A stretch of 64,000 nucleotides of DNA from assembly GCF_022201045.2 (NCBI RefSeq), contig NC_068562.1, positions 25,626,501-25,690,500 on the forward strand. Direction: 5' to 3'. This DNA comes from Citrus sinensis (lineage: Eukaryota > Streptophyta > Magnoliopsida > Sapindales > Rutaceae). The notes under the pieces are model-generated. The model did no database searches. It was not told the DNA's origin and saw only the letters and a program-made list of their open reading frames with translations. A program made the translations under genes and the position numbers. Of this stretch, positions 36,791-48,253 are shown piece by piece (positions within the stretch are counted from its first letter, which is position 1; every line of letters begins with the position of its first letter).

Positions 36791-37557
36791 ACTGGCTCCC
36801 CTCAAAAACCCTTATGAAACCCCTCTCATAGACTTACAATTTTATCCCTTTTTAAAATTACATAGAAAGACTACTGACAAATTTTAAAATAACTATCATT
36901 TCTTTTCTAATTTAATCGCAGATAAATTATATGATTTTTCTTCTTTTTTAAAGATGGCCATTAATTCACTATTGTTTTTTAAAATTTTTGTTGATAATTC
37001 CTCTCTCAATAAAATTTTACAGCAATTATATCTTTAAATATCATCAACTATATCATGCGTATTATTTAATGCTTACAACTTTTTATCTTTCATTTTTCTT
37101 CTCATTAAGTGTAAGTTTATTTAGTCACGTTTGATTCTTTTCAAGTCTTAAAATTAATCAACTTTAAAAGAGTTACCCAATCTTCTTTTCCAAAAAATAT
37201 TTAGTGCTCAGAAGTTGAAAGAATATCCATAATTTAATTATTACAATGCTAGATTCAATTGCAATTTTCTTTTTTCCTTTCTGTTCCAAAGAATAATTAC
37301 GGGAGAGGAGAAAAATATAGAGATTTTTGTTCAAATTTGGAATGACAAATAGAAAGAGTGAAAGATTGATTGATGATGATGAGCAAATGATTTAAAAAGC
37401 AATTGTTTGCTACTAAACAAAGAGAAAGAGATGGGGTGCACACGAAAGGTGTTTCCAAAATCAAATTATGAGGGCTTAAAGATAGTATCATTTGGGAATT
37501 ATGTAGTGAGGTATTTTAAGTGAAGGGGTTTGATAAGGATATTTGAGGGGTTCTAAT
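36791..37557. mobile_element. Candidate TIR element, 767 bp
   Basis: The left end (ACTGGCTCCCCTCAAAAACC, then CTTATGAAACCCCT) and the inverse of the right end (ATTAGAACCCCTCAAATATC, then CTTATCAAACCCCT) are inverted repeats of about 40 bp. The flanking 9-mers AGTGATGCT and GGTTCTACT agree at only 5 positions, so the target duplication is uncertain. The interior is AT-rich and non-coding. Confidence 0.6.
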
Positions 37558-38541
37558 GGTTCTACTCTTCCTTCTTTGGATACCCACAAAGCCTCACCAA
37601 TAACTTCCCTATAGATTTGTTGCAACAACAAATCCCATTTCGTCACGTGTTCAAATGCACAAAATAACATAAAAATAAACTGTAATTAGACAAATAAACT
37701 AGAGCAAACCAATTCTTTATTTTTTAAACAATACTTGTACTCGTTCATACCATAAATATTGTTAAAAACCCTCTGTCGTGAAAAAGATTTGCGGCCTTTG
37801 ATAGGTAAGATAAACTCAAAACACCCCTTCTTTATCTCATACTACTACTTCAATGCATAATCAAATATTAAAAAAGAAAACAGTCCCACTCGAAATTGAA
37901 ACAAAGTCAAGACTTGTATCAAAATTCATTAATTTAACCAATATTTGGAGAGAAACAAAAACAGCAGCAACTATAGCAGCAACTTGCAGCCATTGCGTTC
38001 TTCGTTTAACTAGGAACGGGATGATTAAGATTATTTGATGTCTTTTGTTCTTCTTTAACGTTCTCACGGGGGTATTTGGCTAAACATTAATATTTTGTTT
38101 AACCTTTTTTATTCAAATAACAGTGCTCTTTTCGGATAGTTGGGTTACAAAATTCAGATTGCTATCTTCAATCTCGGTCGATTTGCCAACTTCCAAAAAA
38201 CTGCGAGCAAATATTATTAAAACATTTAGCATCTTGATTTTCTAATAATTAATCAGACGAGTGACATTTATTTTTTTTGTTTGTGGTTATGAGTTTCTGA
38301 AGTTGTGCAAATCCAGACAGCAGGCCCCCATAAAATAAGAGTTTGATCTAGTGAAACACGTGACTACATGTGGTAAAGATCTTTAGAATGATTGAATTGG
38401 CCACGTGCCAGCATTTTATCTTAAATTTGTCTCCTGAAGATCCGTTTCGGGCAGAATAATAAATATAATTCCAATTTTATTCTCTTTAGTCTCCAGACAA
38501 TTTCAGTAGTTTTGAGCCAAAATTGAAACGAAGCACTCAAA
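37558..38541. other. Upstream region of the UGT gene
   Basis: No coding sequence is recognised. Opposing short frames at about 37853-38067 lack family similarity. The last 200 bp hold two G-boxes and should be the UGT promoter. Confidence 0.5.
38357..38407 (+). promoter_or_regulatory. Pair of G-boxes (CACGTG) upstream of the UGT gene
   Basis: CACGTG occurs at 38357-38362 and 38402-38407, 45 bp apart and 135-185 bp upstream of the UGT start codon. G-boxes bind bZIP and bHLH factors (ABA, light and jasmonate responses). Two in the proximal promoter suggest such control, but this is inference from motif alone. Confidence 0.5.
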
Positions 38542-40067
38542 ATGGGCAGCGAAAATGAGCACATAGGGATGCTACCATTGATGGCTCATGGCCATCTCAT
38601 TCCATTCTTAGCTCTAGCAAAGCAAATCCACCGAAGCACTGGCTTCAAAATAACCATTGCCAATACTCCTCTCAATATCCAATACCTTCAGAATACCATT
38701 TCCTCTGCTAACCCCAATTCCCCAGAAAAATTCAACATCAACCTTGTTGAGCTTCCTTTCTGTAGCTCTGATCATGGCTTACCACCAAACACTGAAAACA
38801 CCGAGAACTTGTCTTTGGATCTAATCATCAATTTTTTTACTTCATCACAAAGCCCCAAGACCCCCTTATATAACCTTTTAATGGACATCAAAGAGAAAGC
38901 AGGCAAGCCTCCAATTTGTATAATAACAGATACTTTCTTTGGATGGGCTGTGGATGTTGCAAAAAGTGCAGGTAGTACTAATGTTACTTTTGCTACTGGT
39001 GGAGCATATGTCACCTTAGCTTATACATCTATGTGGCTTAATCTTCCTCAAAAGAAAACAAACTCTGATGAGTTTACCCTGCCAGGGTTTCCTGAAAGAT
39101 GTCATTTTCATATCACTCAGTTGCATAAGTATTTGAGAATGGCTGGTGGTAGTGATGATTGGTCTAAGTTTATGCAGCCAAATATTACACAGTCATTCGA
39201 GTCTTATGGGATGTTGTGTAATACTGCTGAAGACATTGAACCTGGAGCATTGCAATGGCTTAGAAACTACATAAAGCTTCCTGTTTGGGCCATTGGACCT
39301 CTACTTCCTCAATCTTATCTCAAGAAATCGTCCTCATCAGCGCCTTCATGTTCTTCAATTTACAATCAGCATTCAGGGAAAAAACCTGGAGTAAAAATCC
39401 TGAGAAGATCATTGAGTGGCTTGATTTACATGATCCTGCCTCTGTTCTTCACATTTCATTTGGTTCACAAAATACCATAAGTTCATCCCAAATGATGGAA
39501 CTGGACATTGGTTTGGAAGCAAGTGCTAAATCTTTCCTCTGGGTCATTACGCCACCGGTTGGTTTTGACCTGAGAGCTGAATTTAGATCAGAATGGTTGC
39601 CTGAAGGATTTGAAGAAAGAATCAAAGAAATTAAACAAGGCTTGTTGGTGAGAAACTGGGCACCGCAGTTGGAGATTTTGTCACACAAATCAACAGGAGC
39701 ATTTTTGAGCCATTGTGGCTGGAATTCAGTGTTGGAAAGTTTAAGCCAAGGATTGCCTACGATTGGTTGGCCAATAGCAGCAGAGCAGACTTATAATTCA
39801 AAGATGCTTGTTGAGGAAATGGGGGTGGCTGTAGAGATGACAAGAGGAGTTCAAAGCACGATTGTAGGACATGAGGTGAAAAATGTGATAGAAATGGTGA
39901 TGGACAAGGCAGGGAAGGGGCAAGAAATGAAGGAGAAAGCTGAAAAAATTGGAAGGCAAATAAGGGCATCAATGACAGAGGATGGAGATGACAGAGGCTC
40001 CTCTTTAAAAGGATTGGATGAATTTATAAGGTCCATTTTGTTAAGAAGACAAGATCAATCAGTGTAA
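38542..40067 (+). CDS. UDP-glycosyltransferase (UGT92A-like) with a one-base frameshift
   Basis: A family-1 plant glycosyltransferase that transfers a sugar from a UDP-sugar to a small acceptor in the cytosol. The first frame (38542 to about 39397) gives the N-terminal domain with MLPLMAHGHLIPF (catalytic His18), LPFCSSDHGLP and ICIITDTFFGW (Asp130 of the His-Asp pair). The second frame (about 39398-40067) gives the C-terminal domain. It includes the 44-residue PSPG box at 39657-39788, from WAPQLEILSHK to WPIAAEQ, ending in Gln, which usually favours UDP-glucose. The frames meet at a run of five A at 39393-39397. One A fewer than the continuous frame would explain the break. Elsewhere both halves are intact and conserved, so this is either a recent pseudogene or a homopolymer error in the assembly. 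Similarity to UGT92A1 is by pattern (SSDHGLP, WLNLP, DDWS). The gene has no intron. Confidence 0.88.
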
Positions 40068-40363
40068 TATCCCACATTGCAAGCAATTGAGTTAATAAGT
40101 CTTCTCCCAACTTAATAATTGTATTTTGGGTGGCAATGTGCAAAGTCTTATCAGTTGTTTGCTTTTAATTCTTTGTTTGGAATTAGGGTGTGTGGGTTAA
40201 TTTTTTTTTTTTAATAATTTGATCCTTTCAATGTTTTTTTTTTTTTCAATTTCATCAGCTTTTTCTGCACACTATTATTTTAGGTGTTTAATATTCATGA
40301 ATTCGAAGTCTTTGTGGCCAATTACGTTGTTACACCGGAAAAAAAGGGTTTGAATTATTTGAG

Positions 40364-40568
40364 GGTGCGTTTGGAATTAAGGTACTGTGAAAAAAAAGCT
40401 ATAAGTATGAAACAAAAGTTAGTAATATATAGTAAATGTAAATTTTAAATAATAATTTTAATTAAATTATTAAAGATATAATAGATTTTTCATTATAGAA
40501 GTGAAAAATCATATTAACATAACTTCCAAATTACAGTAGTTAGTGTTTACCTCAGTCACAAACACACC
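40364..40568. mobile_element. Candidate small MITE, 205 bp
   Basis: The left end GGTGCGTTTGGAATTAAGGT and the inverse of the right end GGTGTGTTTGTGACTGAGGT match at about 16 of 21 positions. The interior is AT-rich. No clear target duplication was found. 'GGTGCGTTTGG' is a common terminus of plant MITEs. Confidence 0.5.
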
Positions 40569-41036
40569 ATGAGTCGTGTTCGCGCCAACTTGATTAATAA
40601 TTTTGTCGGGTTTGAATTTAAATTTTATTTATGACAGAATGAATTATTTAATTAATTACACTAATAGACAATAATCTCTTGACATATTGACATTTATTTT
40701 ACACGATTGGAGAAAAGATAAACAATAAACATAGAATCACAGTTTAATCAAAACAATGAAACTCCGTCTTTGGTTGTAATTTGTAGAGACGAAATTGGGT
40801 TAAAAAAAAGCATAACAAAATCTAATAAGAGAGAACTGTTATATTGTAAACGACATTAATGTACTGGAGCAGAATCCGGAATCCATGCTTGCAAATTGAA
40901 ACTATGGTAATTGGTGCGGTTATGCCAACAGCCCAGCGTGACATGACATGATCATATTTTCTATATTAATTATAGGTTAATGATCTAAACTGTTATATGT
41001 TATATTTTGTTAGCGGTAGTTAGCACCTACATTAGC

Positions 41037-41043
41037 TATAAAT
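41037..41043 (+). promoter_or_regulatory. TATA box of the subtilase gene
   Basis: TATAAAT lies 128 bp upstream of the start codon at 41165. A TA-rich run at 41083-41094 is an alternative. Confidence 0.5.
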
Positions 41044-41164
41044 TCACAACTGTGCTACCGACTTCTAGTTAAGAGGCAGTGCATATATATATATACGTGA
41101 ATGAGATTCCTACATTAACTCAAAACATTAATTGAGAACAAGAGTTAGAAAGTGTTAAGTGGAA

Positions 41165-43399
41165 ATGGCTTCTCTTTTAATAAATCTAATTTTTTTATTC
41201 AGTTTCTACCCGGCGATTGCTGTGACGGGCAATGAGATCGGTGCAAATGTATTACAGACGTACATTGTTCGTGTGCAAAAGCCAGAGCAGGGTACTTTCT
41301 CCACGGAAAAAGATTTAGAAAGATGGTACCATTCGTTCTTGCCGGCTACCGTCTCAAAATCACCAGCCGATGATCATCATCAATCACGCATCCTGTATTG
41401 CTACAAGAATGTGATGTCAGGTTTTGCTGCCAGGCTGACAGCAGAGGAAGTGAAGGCCATGGAAACAAAGAAGGGTTTTATATCAGCCCATGTTGAAACG
41501 TATCTGGGAACACATACAACAAACAGCCCTAAATTCTTGGGTTTGAATCAAAATTCAGGATTGTGGAAAGATTCAAATTTGGGTAAAGGAGTTATTATTG
41601 GAGTAATAGACTCAGGAGTGAAACCCGATCACCCTTCATTTAGTGATGAAGGAATGCCGCCACCACCAGCAAAGTGGAAAGGGAAATGTGAATTAGAAGG
41701 GGCGACTTGTAATAACAAGGTAATTGGGGTAAGAAATTTCCTTAGTAGCATTGGTGAGCCAGCTGTTGATGATATGGGGCATGGAACCCACACGGCAAGC
41801 ACGGCCGCTGGGAATTTCGTGAGTGGTGCCAATACGTTTGGTTTGGCCAATGGGACTGCAGTAGGCATGGCACCTTTAGCTCACTTAGCAATATACAAAA
41901 CTGGTAATGGAAAACATCAGGAAGGTTTTCAGAGTAGAATTGCTGCTGCAATAGAAGCTGCTGTTCAAGACGGTGTTGATGTGATTTCGATTTCATATGG
42001 TTCTCCTCCTTTAGCATTTTATGATGATCCAATTGCATCAGCAGCATTTACTGCTGTTCGAAATGGCATTTTTGTGAGCTGTGCGGCAGGGAATAAGGGA
42101 CCGGATCCTAGTAGTTCAACTAATGGGGCTCCATGGATTCTTACTGTGGGAGCAAGCACCACTGATAGAAGCATAGTTGCATCGGCACAGCTAGGAAATC
42201 ATGCAACATATGACGTCGAAATCCTTTTCATGCTGGTCAATTTCACTTCCATGCAATTGCCTCTTGTTTACCCTGGCGGGAGGAATTCATCGGCAGCATT
42301 TTGCTTGCCAGGATCTTTAAATAATATTGATGTCAAAGGCAAAGTAGTGGTATGCGAGAGAGATGGAAATATGAGGAGAAATGAAACGGAATATTATGTC
42401 AAGGAAGCTGGTGGTGCTGCCATGATTCTAATAAGTGACAAGTTTGATGCTTATAGTGCTATACTCGAAACACATGTACTTCCAGCAGTGCAAGTAGGTT
42501 ATGCAACTGGGGAGAGTATTAAAGCTTATATAAATTCAACACCGTCACCAACTGTTGCAATATTATTAAGAACAGGCAACAAGAAATCTGCACCTGAAGT
42601 TGCCAGTCTATCAGCAAGAGGACCCAACAAAGTAAGCCCTGGAATCTTGAAGCCAGATATTATTGGACCCGGTGTGAGCATATTAGCTGCCTGGCCATCT
42701 TCTCAGGAAAACATAACAAAAACAAAAGCCACATTTGAGATTGCAGATGGCACGTCAATGTCTTGCCCGCATCTTAGCGGTATTGCAGCTTTGCTCAAAA
42801 GCACCCATCCTGACTGGTCACCTGCTGCTATAAAATCCGCCATCATGACTACTGCTGATATAGTAAATCTTGAAGGCAAGCCAATTATTAATAACTACAA
42901 TCTTCTACCAGCTGATTTATTTGCTGTTGGTGCAGGCCACGTTAACCCATCAAAAACAAATGATCCAGGGCTTATTTACGATATCCAGCCCGATGATTAT
43001 GTTCCTTATTTATGTGGCTTGAATTACACAGACCAACAGGTACAAACCATTGTGGATCATGACGTGCAATGTTCAAAAGTGCCAAGCATTGCTGAAGCAG
43101 AGCTAAATTATCCTTCATTTTCTATCAAATTGGGGTCTAGCCCTCAAACATATAATAGGACAATAACAAACGTGGGCGAAGCTAATTCATCCTACACTCA
43201 TCAGATTGTTGCCCCAGAAGGAGTAGAGATTAGCGTACAACCTAATGAAATATCTTTTACGGAAAGAAATCAAAAGGTGACATACTCGATAACATTCACT
43301 AGAAGCCAGAAAACAAGTGCATCTTATGCCCAAGGATATTTAAGCTGGGTTTCAACTCAACATACTGTGAGGAGCCCTATTGCTGTAAGTTTTGAGTAA
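41165..43399 (+). CDS. Secreted subtilisin-like serine protease (plant subtilase, SBT family), intronless
   Basis: A 744-residue preproprotein. It has a signal peptide (MASLLINLIFLFSFYPAIAV), then an inhibitor I9 prodomain (TYIVRVQKPEQG ... YCYKNVMSGFAARLT) that is removed at about residue 110 near THTTNSPKFLGL. The catalytic triad is complete: Asp149 in VIDSGVKPDHPSF, His206 in GHGTHTASTAAG and Ser531 in DGTSMSCPHLSGIAALLK. The oxyanion Asn310 is in CAAGNKGPDPSS. A protease-associated domain lies between His and Ser (about 355-465, GKVVVCERDGN), and a C-terminal fibronectin-III-like domain begins near 635 (ELNYPSFSIKLG, TRTITNVG-like). The frame opens with a GTG six bases earlier, but ATG at 41165 gives the signal peptide. 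Acts in the apoplast on peptide or protein substrates, which cannot be predicted. Length and lack of introns are usual for SBT1 members. Confidence 0.95.
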   Translation: MASLLINLIFLFSFYPAIAVTGNEIGANVLQTYIVRVQKPEQGTFSTEKDLERWYHSFLPATVSKSPADDHHQSRILYCYKNVMSGFAARLTAEEVKAMETKKGFISAHVETYLGTHTTNSPKFLGLNQNSGLWKDSNLGKGVIIGVIDSGVKPDHPSFSDEGMPPPPAKWKGKCELEGATCNNKVIGVRNFLSSIGEPAVDDMGHGTHTASTAAGNFVSGANTFGLANGTAVGMAPLAHLAIYKTGNGKHQEGFQSRIAAAIEAAVQDGVDVISISYGSPPLAFYDDPIASAAFTAVRNGIFVSCAAGNKGPDPSSSTNGAPWILTVGASTTDRSIVASAQLGNHATYDVEILFMLVNFTSMQLPLVYPGGRNSSAAFCLPGSLNNIDVKGKVVVCERDGNMRRNETEYYVKEAGGAAMILISDKFDAYSAILETHVLPAVQVGYATGESIKAYINSTPSPTVAILLRTGNKKSAPEVASLSARGPNKVSPGILKPDIIGPGVSILAAWPSSQENITKTKATFEIADGTSMSCPHLSGIAALLKSTHPDWSPAAIKSAIMTTADIVNLEGKPIINNYNLLPADLFAVGAGHVNPSKTNDPGLIYDIQPDDYVPYLCGLNYTDQQVQTIVDHDVQCSKVPSIAEAELNYPSFSIKLGSSPQTYNRTITNVGEANSSYTHQIVAPEGVEISVQPNEISFTERNQKVTYSITFTRSQKTSASYAQGYLSWVSTQHTVRSPIAVSFE

Positions 43400-43885
43400 T
43401 GAACACTGCAATTAGCTACCTGGGGATACAACAGCAATGAAAAATTCATATATGGAACGACCACCACAGTACCATCTAACAAAATTAAGCCATGTGCCGT
43501 GAATTTGTTTTTCTCTCGCCTTATTATTGGTCATTTTCTTAATGAATATACATTTGTTCGTATATTATTAGATGACTGGTGAATGATATGGCTTGCTCGT
43601 CCCTTGTACACTCTCTCAAAGGGGACAAAAACTCTCCCAACTATACTATGTAAGCAAGCTCAAGAGTAGTGATATTGTGACAATGTAAGAAACTAAAGTT
43701 ACACTTTTATTGTTTCAATGCCTCAAATGCTATTTTACAAAAATATTATAAAATAACATAAAAAAATAATCAAACATTATAAATGAGGGATTTATCAAAT
43801 AAATGTACATAGACACGTCAATAGTCTTGATTCTTGCCATAAGTGTGTGTTATATTGGTGTTGATGTTTTGTCATATATGCATCA
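43400..43885. other. 3' flank of the subtilase gene
   Basis: Presumed 3' UTR followed by AT-rich spacer; no coding sequence is recognised. Confidence 0.4.
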
Positions 43886-44342
43886 TATAATGAAGAGTGG
43901 GACTATTGGTAACTCTCTGAATATCTTTTACACTCCTTTTCTTTATTAACCTCACTAAAATATTTTAAAAAATTATAAAATTCTTTTAACACCTCTGTCA
44001 ATGATAAAAATACCCTTAAATAAAATTTATTGTGTAAACTCCATTCGCTCACTTTTATTATTAAACTCAATTTCAACAACCGGGTCTCATTCATTTAAAA
44101 AATAATAATGAGTTTTCATTCTCTCTATTATAGCCATCAATGGTAAATTCCTCACCCGAAAATTAGAGAACAAACCAACTTTTTTTATTTCTAAAATAAA
44201 AAAAAATTATTTGAATTTTGAGTGGGGGTTTAATTAGAAATTATCTTATTATATAATTTTAATAAAGGCTAAAATTATAAAATAATTAAAATGGTTTTAA
44301 GAGGTATTTAGAGGGTTGCCAATAGTCCCACTCTATAATAAA
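43886..44342. mobile_element. Mutator-type MITE, 439 bp
   Basis: Body 43895-44333. The termini GAGTGGGACTATTGGTAAC and the inverse of GAGTGGGACTATTGGCAAC match over about 30 bp. The flanks TATAATGAA and TATAATAAA agree at 8 of 9 positions, consistent with a Mutator-type 9-bp duplication. The interior is AT-rich and non-coding. Confidence 0.85.
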
Positions 44343-44360
44343 TTGATTCTTGTCATTTGT

Positions 44361-45231
44361 GTATCATATAGAGATGCCCAACGAGTTGGGTCAGCCATCA
44401 AAGGAAAGCTCATGCAGACTCGTGCTCGTGCATGCAATCTCCACCATGTGCATCGTGCTGTGTTGTACCTAAATTTTTGCTAAAGCCCAGCCTGGCACGT
44501 GTCATGCCCAAGTGTGTTGTGCCGTGCCTTATAAAAAAAGCATGACGAGCATTTTTTTTAGAGTGCATACCAAGTTGTTAGCGTACTTTTTTCTAGCCGA
44601 TATACCTTTTTTTTTTGTCCATGTTCTTTATTCAAACTTAATAGAATCAAAAGTTCAAAACCAAGGTCCATATTTAATAATAATAAATTAATAATAGTGA
44701 GAGAATGTAATACTTACTACTAAGTTGAACTCTATGGTATTAAAATTCTTTTTTAATACTTAACAACAACAATAAATTTTTCTTAACTGTTAGTTTAATT
44801 GTTAACTTAAACTTACATAAAGTTATAAATCATAATTCATAATAACATTAATATATACATTTTATAAAGTCATGATATTTATAATTTTATTATTAAAATC
44901 ATGATATCATCTATTCATTTAATAAATTATAAACATAAAACAACTAGAGTTTTTTTTAAAATAAGAATTAAATGAATTTAAAAACCCTATGCTAATAAAA
45001 TATATTAAAAGATTCTATTTCAAATTATTTGTAAAATTATAAAATTTAAAGTTTATTTTCATTAAAAAGTGAAACATATTCCAATCCAACCCAGTCTCAG
45101 TGCATACTATGCCGTGTCGCATGTCTTACCAAAATGTGCTTGTATTGTGTTGTGCTATGATGTACGGGATGCGTGCTGTGGCCATGTCGTGCCACCTGCC
45201 GTCTGACCCATTGGCCATCTCTAATATCACG
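44361..45231. mobile_element. hAT-like non-autonomous element, about 855 bp
   Basis: Body about 44369-45223. The left end reads TAGAGATGCCCAACG..GGGTCAG and the inverse of the right end TAGAGATGGCCAATGGGTCAG. The flanking 8-mers GTATCATA and ATATCACG share TATCA and could be a decayed 8-bp duplication. Both subterminal regions (44400-44540 and 45090-45200) are crowded with CGTGC, GTGCCGTG and GTGTTGTG words around an AT-rich core. Such clusters are typical of transposase-binding regions in hAT elements. There is no transposase. Confidence 0.65.
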
Positions 45232-46480
45232 TAATGATATTGATTTCTATTATATATACATAGGAGAATGCATGATATCTTCATGTGATTCTTATATAAG
45301 ATTATATGATTATACTATGTAATTTGATAAAAGTTGGTTATTTGCACCTTAAAACTATTTTGATAAATTTTGAAAATTAGAGTTTTACTTTACACACTCC
45401 TAAAAAAACCAAATAATCCTCAATTAAAAGGTTTTATTACATCATTATTTTATTTCTAGACAAATAAAACTTGTTATCATAGCAAAATTAATCAATTGCT
45501 AAACACGTTCACAGCAATGAACGTATTTTTTTCTTTTTATTGTCATTCCATGTGAATATTTGAAGTTATTGATTGAACAAAATTATCTTCTTAACGTTCT
45601 ATCCATCAAGAACCTAATGACTCTTTACTAATGTACGTAAAGTTTGGTAATCACTTCACTGTGGAGATGGAAGGAAATCTAATACATATTATCTATAAAA
45701 TAATCCTTCATGTAATTCATCTCTCAAAGTTAACCGAGAAAATGTGCAAGGTTTAGCTTTTATGAAACTGGAGGTAAAAGAAGTTGGGGTGGAGGAAACA
45801 GTTATGCCAAATCGAAGCTTAGATGATTATTACTTACGGTAAATCTTTTTGTACTAATACTCTCTGTAGAAATAATTTTCATGTAATCATAAAAAAGTTT
45901 AATTCCAATTTGAGTTATAGATAAAAATAAACTTCAGATTATAATAAGTTATAATTTTTCTTAGTCTCGTATTAAAGTACTTGTCTCCACATGGTAATAA
46001 TAATTTGTAAATTACAAAAAATATGTGCTATGTTACATTAAAGGTTTAAGTTAGAATAAAATATTATTTTAAAGTTGCTTGGGACAATGTCTTATTCTTT
46101 AATCTTTTAAGATAACCTTGAATATTTTCAATACTACATAAATATATATACTAGTTTTTGATATCATATCTATCTCTTTTATCAATACCATACATAGGAT
46201 TTGACATAATCCATTAATTAATTATTGATGAAGCACACACGTTTACTTTTATATTAGTTTCACTAAGGATAATTAAATCAAAACGATTATTTTGTAACTA
46301 CACTTTTATTAAGTTACAATTAACCTCCTCAAAGCAATAGGATTAGTTTGGTGCCAACATTATAATTACCGAAAATTTTTACTATATTAGGGTCTTTAGA
46401 GAATAATATAAATAAATGTGTCATCTTTTGAGATAGTTTTGATTAATTTGAAATTGATCTACGTTTCGACACAAGCATGC
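45232..46480. other. Intergenic, no recognised gene
   Basis: AT-rich with short frames only; no repeat boundary or RNA gene can be supported. Confidence 0.5.
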
Positions 46481-46765
46481 AGTGGCAGAACCAAGATTTT
46501 GGTTCAATGGAAGTCATAAGAGAGAAAAACTAAAGTAAGATGTAACGTCATATCAGGAAAATTGAGGAGGCTAGTAGCGAGGGCTAGAATGGAGGAATCA
46601 CAAAATATGGTTAGATAAAAGAAAATAATGTAAAAATACGGGGCCAATTTAAATTTCATATAGACATGGTAAAATTTCCACTTCAAAACTTTAACTGTCA
46701 TGTAACCTTTTCTGGCCCAGGGTGATTGGAGCCACCATAGACTTGACCTAAGTTCCGCCCATAGG
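46481..46765. mobile_element. Candidate MITE, about 285 bp
   Basis: The left end (CAGTGGCAGAACCAAGATTT) and the inverse of the right end (CTATGGGCGGAACTTAGG) are imperfect inverted repeats of a type frequent in plants (GTGGCGGAGCCAGG-like). The interior shows the same word order as the block at 7180-7400. No target duplication is evident. Confidence 0.45.
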
Positions 46766-47090
46766 CGCAGGCCACAAGGCTTCAAGTTTATCAGAGCAAT
46801 GACAATGAGCCAAAGGGCGATATAAAGAACAACTCATTGTACACTTACGTGTTTCAGAATTAGTCACACAAAATTATTTTGTACTATTATATCTTTTTAC
46901 TATAATAATTCATAGAAATTAATATATATATATAATAGTTTTATGTTCTAAAATTTTAAAGTGTGGAAAAGTATGGAAAAATTCTAAAATCGTACGGTTT
47001 GAAAGATTTATAGTTTTAAACTTTTAAAATCATGTAATTTTAAAATTTTTTTAAATTTTCTCGCACTTTAAAATATTGGATTGAAACATT

Positions 47091-47122
47091 TATATATTTA
47101 TATATATATATATATATATATA
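47091..47122. repeat. (TA)n tract bordering the pararetrovirus-like insert
   Basis: A TA dinucleotide run immediately left of the first viral-like sequence. Confidence 0.9.
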
Positions 47123-47149
47123 ATTTCAATTGTTAAAAAGAGTTCTTAT

Positions 47150-48145
47150 GATCTTACTAAAATTTTGGACAAAAAGAAAACAAAAAAGACAATCCCCAAT
47201 ATCCAAGATCTTCAGAAAGAAATCAAAGACATTAAACTTGAGATAAGAGAGTTAAAAGAAAAACAAAAGAATGATTCTCAAACCATCCAACTTCTTTTAC
47301 AAAAGTAATTACAAGATAATTCAGATAATGAATCTGATTCTGAGAATGACGATAAAAATGATCAAAATCTAGAAAACATTGAGTCTGTACCCAATGATTT
47401 TCTATTTGTTTTAAAGCAAATCACTATGAGGAAATATTTGATTAAAATTGCCTTAAATTTTTCCAATGATTTTGCAATTGACGCCATTGCCCTTTTTGAC
47501 ACTGGTGCTGATTTGAATTGCATAAGAGAGGACATTGTCCCCAAAAGATTTCATGAGAAAACTAAAGAAAGACTTTCTGCCGCCAACAATTCAAAACTTA
47601 AAGTTAATTCTAAAGTTGAAGCTTCAATTCATAACGATAGTTTTGAATTTAGAACTTCTTTTGTTCTCACAAATGACATTCATCATGCTGTCACTCTAGG
47701 AACCCATTTTATAAATCTTATTACTCCCTATACTGTCAATTACGATAATATATCTTTCAAAGCAAAAAATAAAAAATTTGTTTTCCCGTTTATTGAAAAA
47801 CCAAAAACAAGAAATTTAAATATTGTCAAAGCTTGTTCTGTTTATCATAATCAAATCAATAATCTTCTCGGATCAAGACAAAATGATTTAATGTTTTTAC
47901 AAAAGGATTTAAGTTTACAAAGGATCGAAAGCCAATTACAAAATGATTTCATACAAAAGAAAATTTCTGATTTCAAAGCTCTCATTGAAAAAGAAATTTG
48001 TGCTGATCTACCATCTACTTTTTGGAATAGAAAACAACACTTGGTAGATTTACCTTATGAAAATTCTTTTGATGAAAGACAGATTCCCACTAAAGCCCGT
48101 CCAATCCAAATGAACATGGAATTGGAACAACACTGTAAAGCTTAA
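47150..48145 (+). pseudogene. Coiled coil and aspartic protease of the pararetroviral fragment
   Basis: From 47150 a frame encodes a heptad-like coiled coil (LQKEIKDIKLEIRELKEK) and stops at about 47306. The same frame reopens at 47426 with a retropepsin-like domain whose active-site motif DTGADLNCI lies at about 47497-47523. It continues through a linker to FIQKKISDFKALIEKEIC and stops at 48145, ahead of the polymerase. The intervening stops are breaks relative to an intact virus. Described as a decayed viral segment only. Confidence 0.75.
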
Positions 48146-48253
48146 ATAAGTGACTTGGAGTCCAAATGACTTATTGTTAAATCTCGGTCTCCTTGGTCTT
48201 GCGCCGCATTTTATGTTAATAAGAATTCCGAGATTGAAAGGGGAACACCTAGA

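Noticed and set aside
37853..38067. Opposing 61-68-aa frames upstream of the UGT
   Set aside because: No family similarity, no splice context and AT-rich flanks; a 68-aa hydrophobic frame alone is not enough to call a gene.
41629..42047. Minus-strand frames within the subtilase gene
   Set aside because: Shadows of a long conserved coding sequence on the plus strand.
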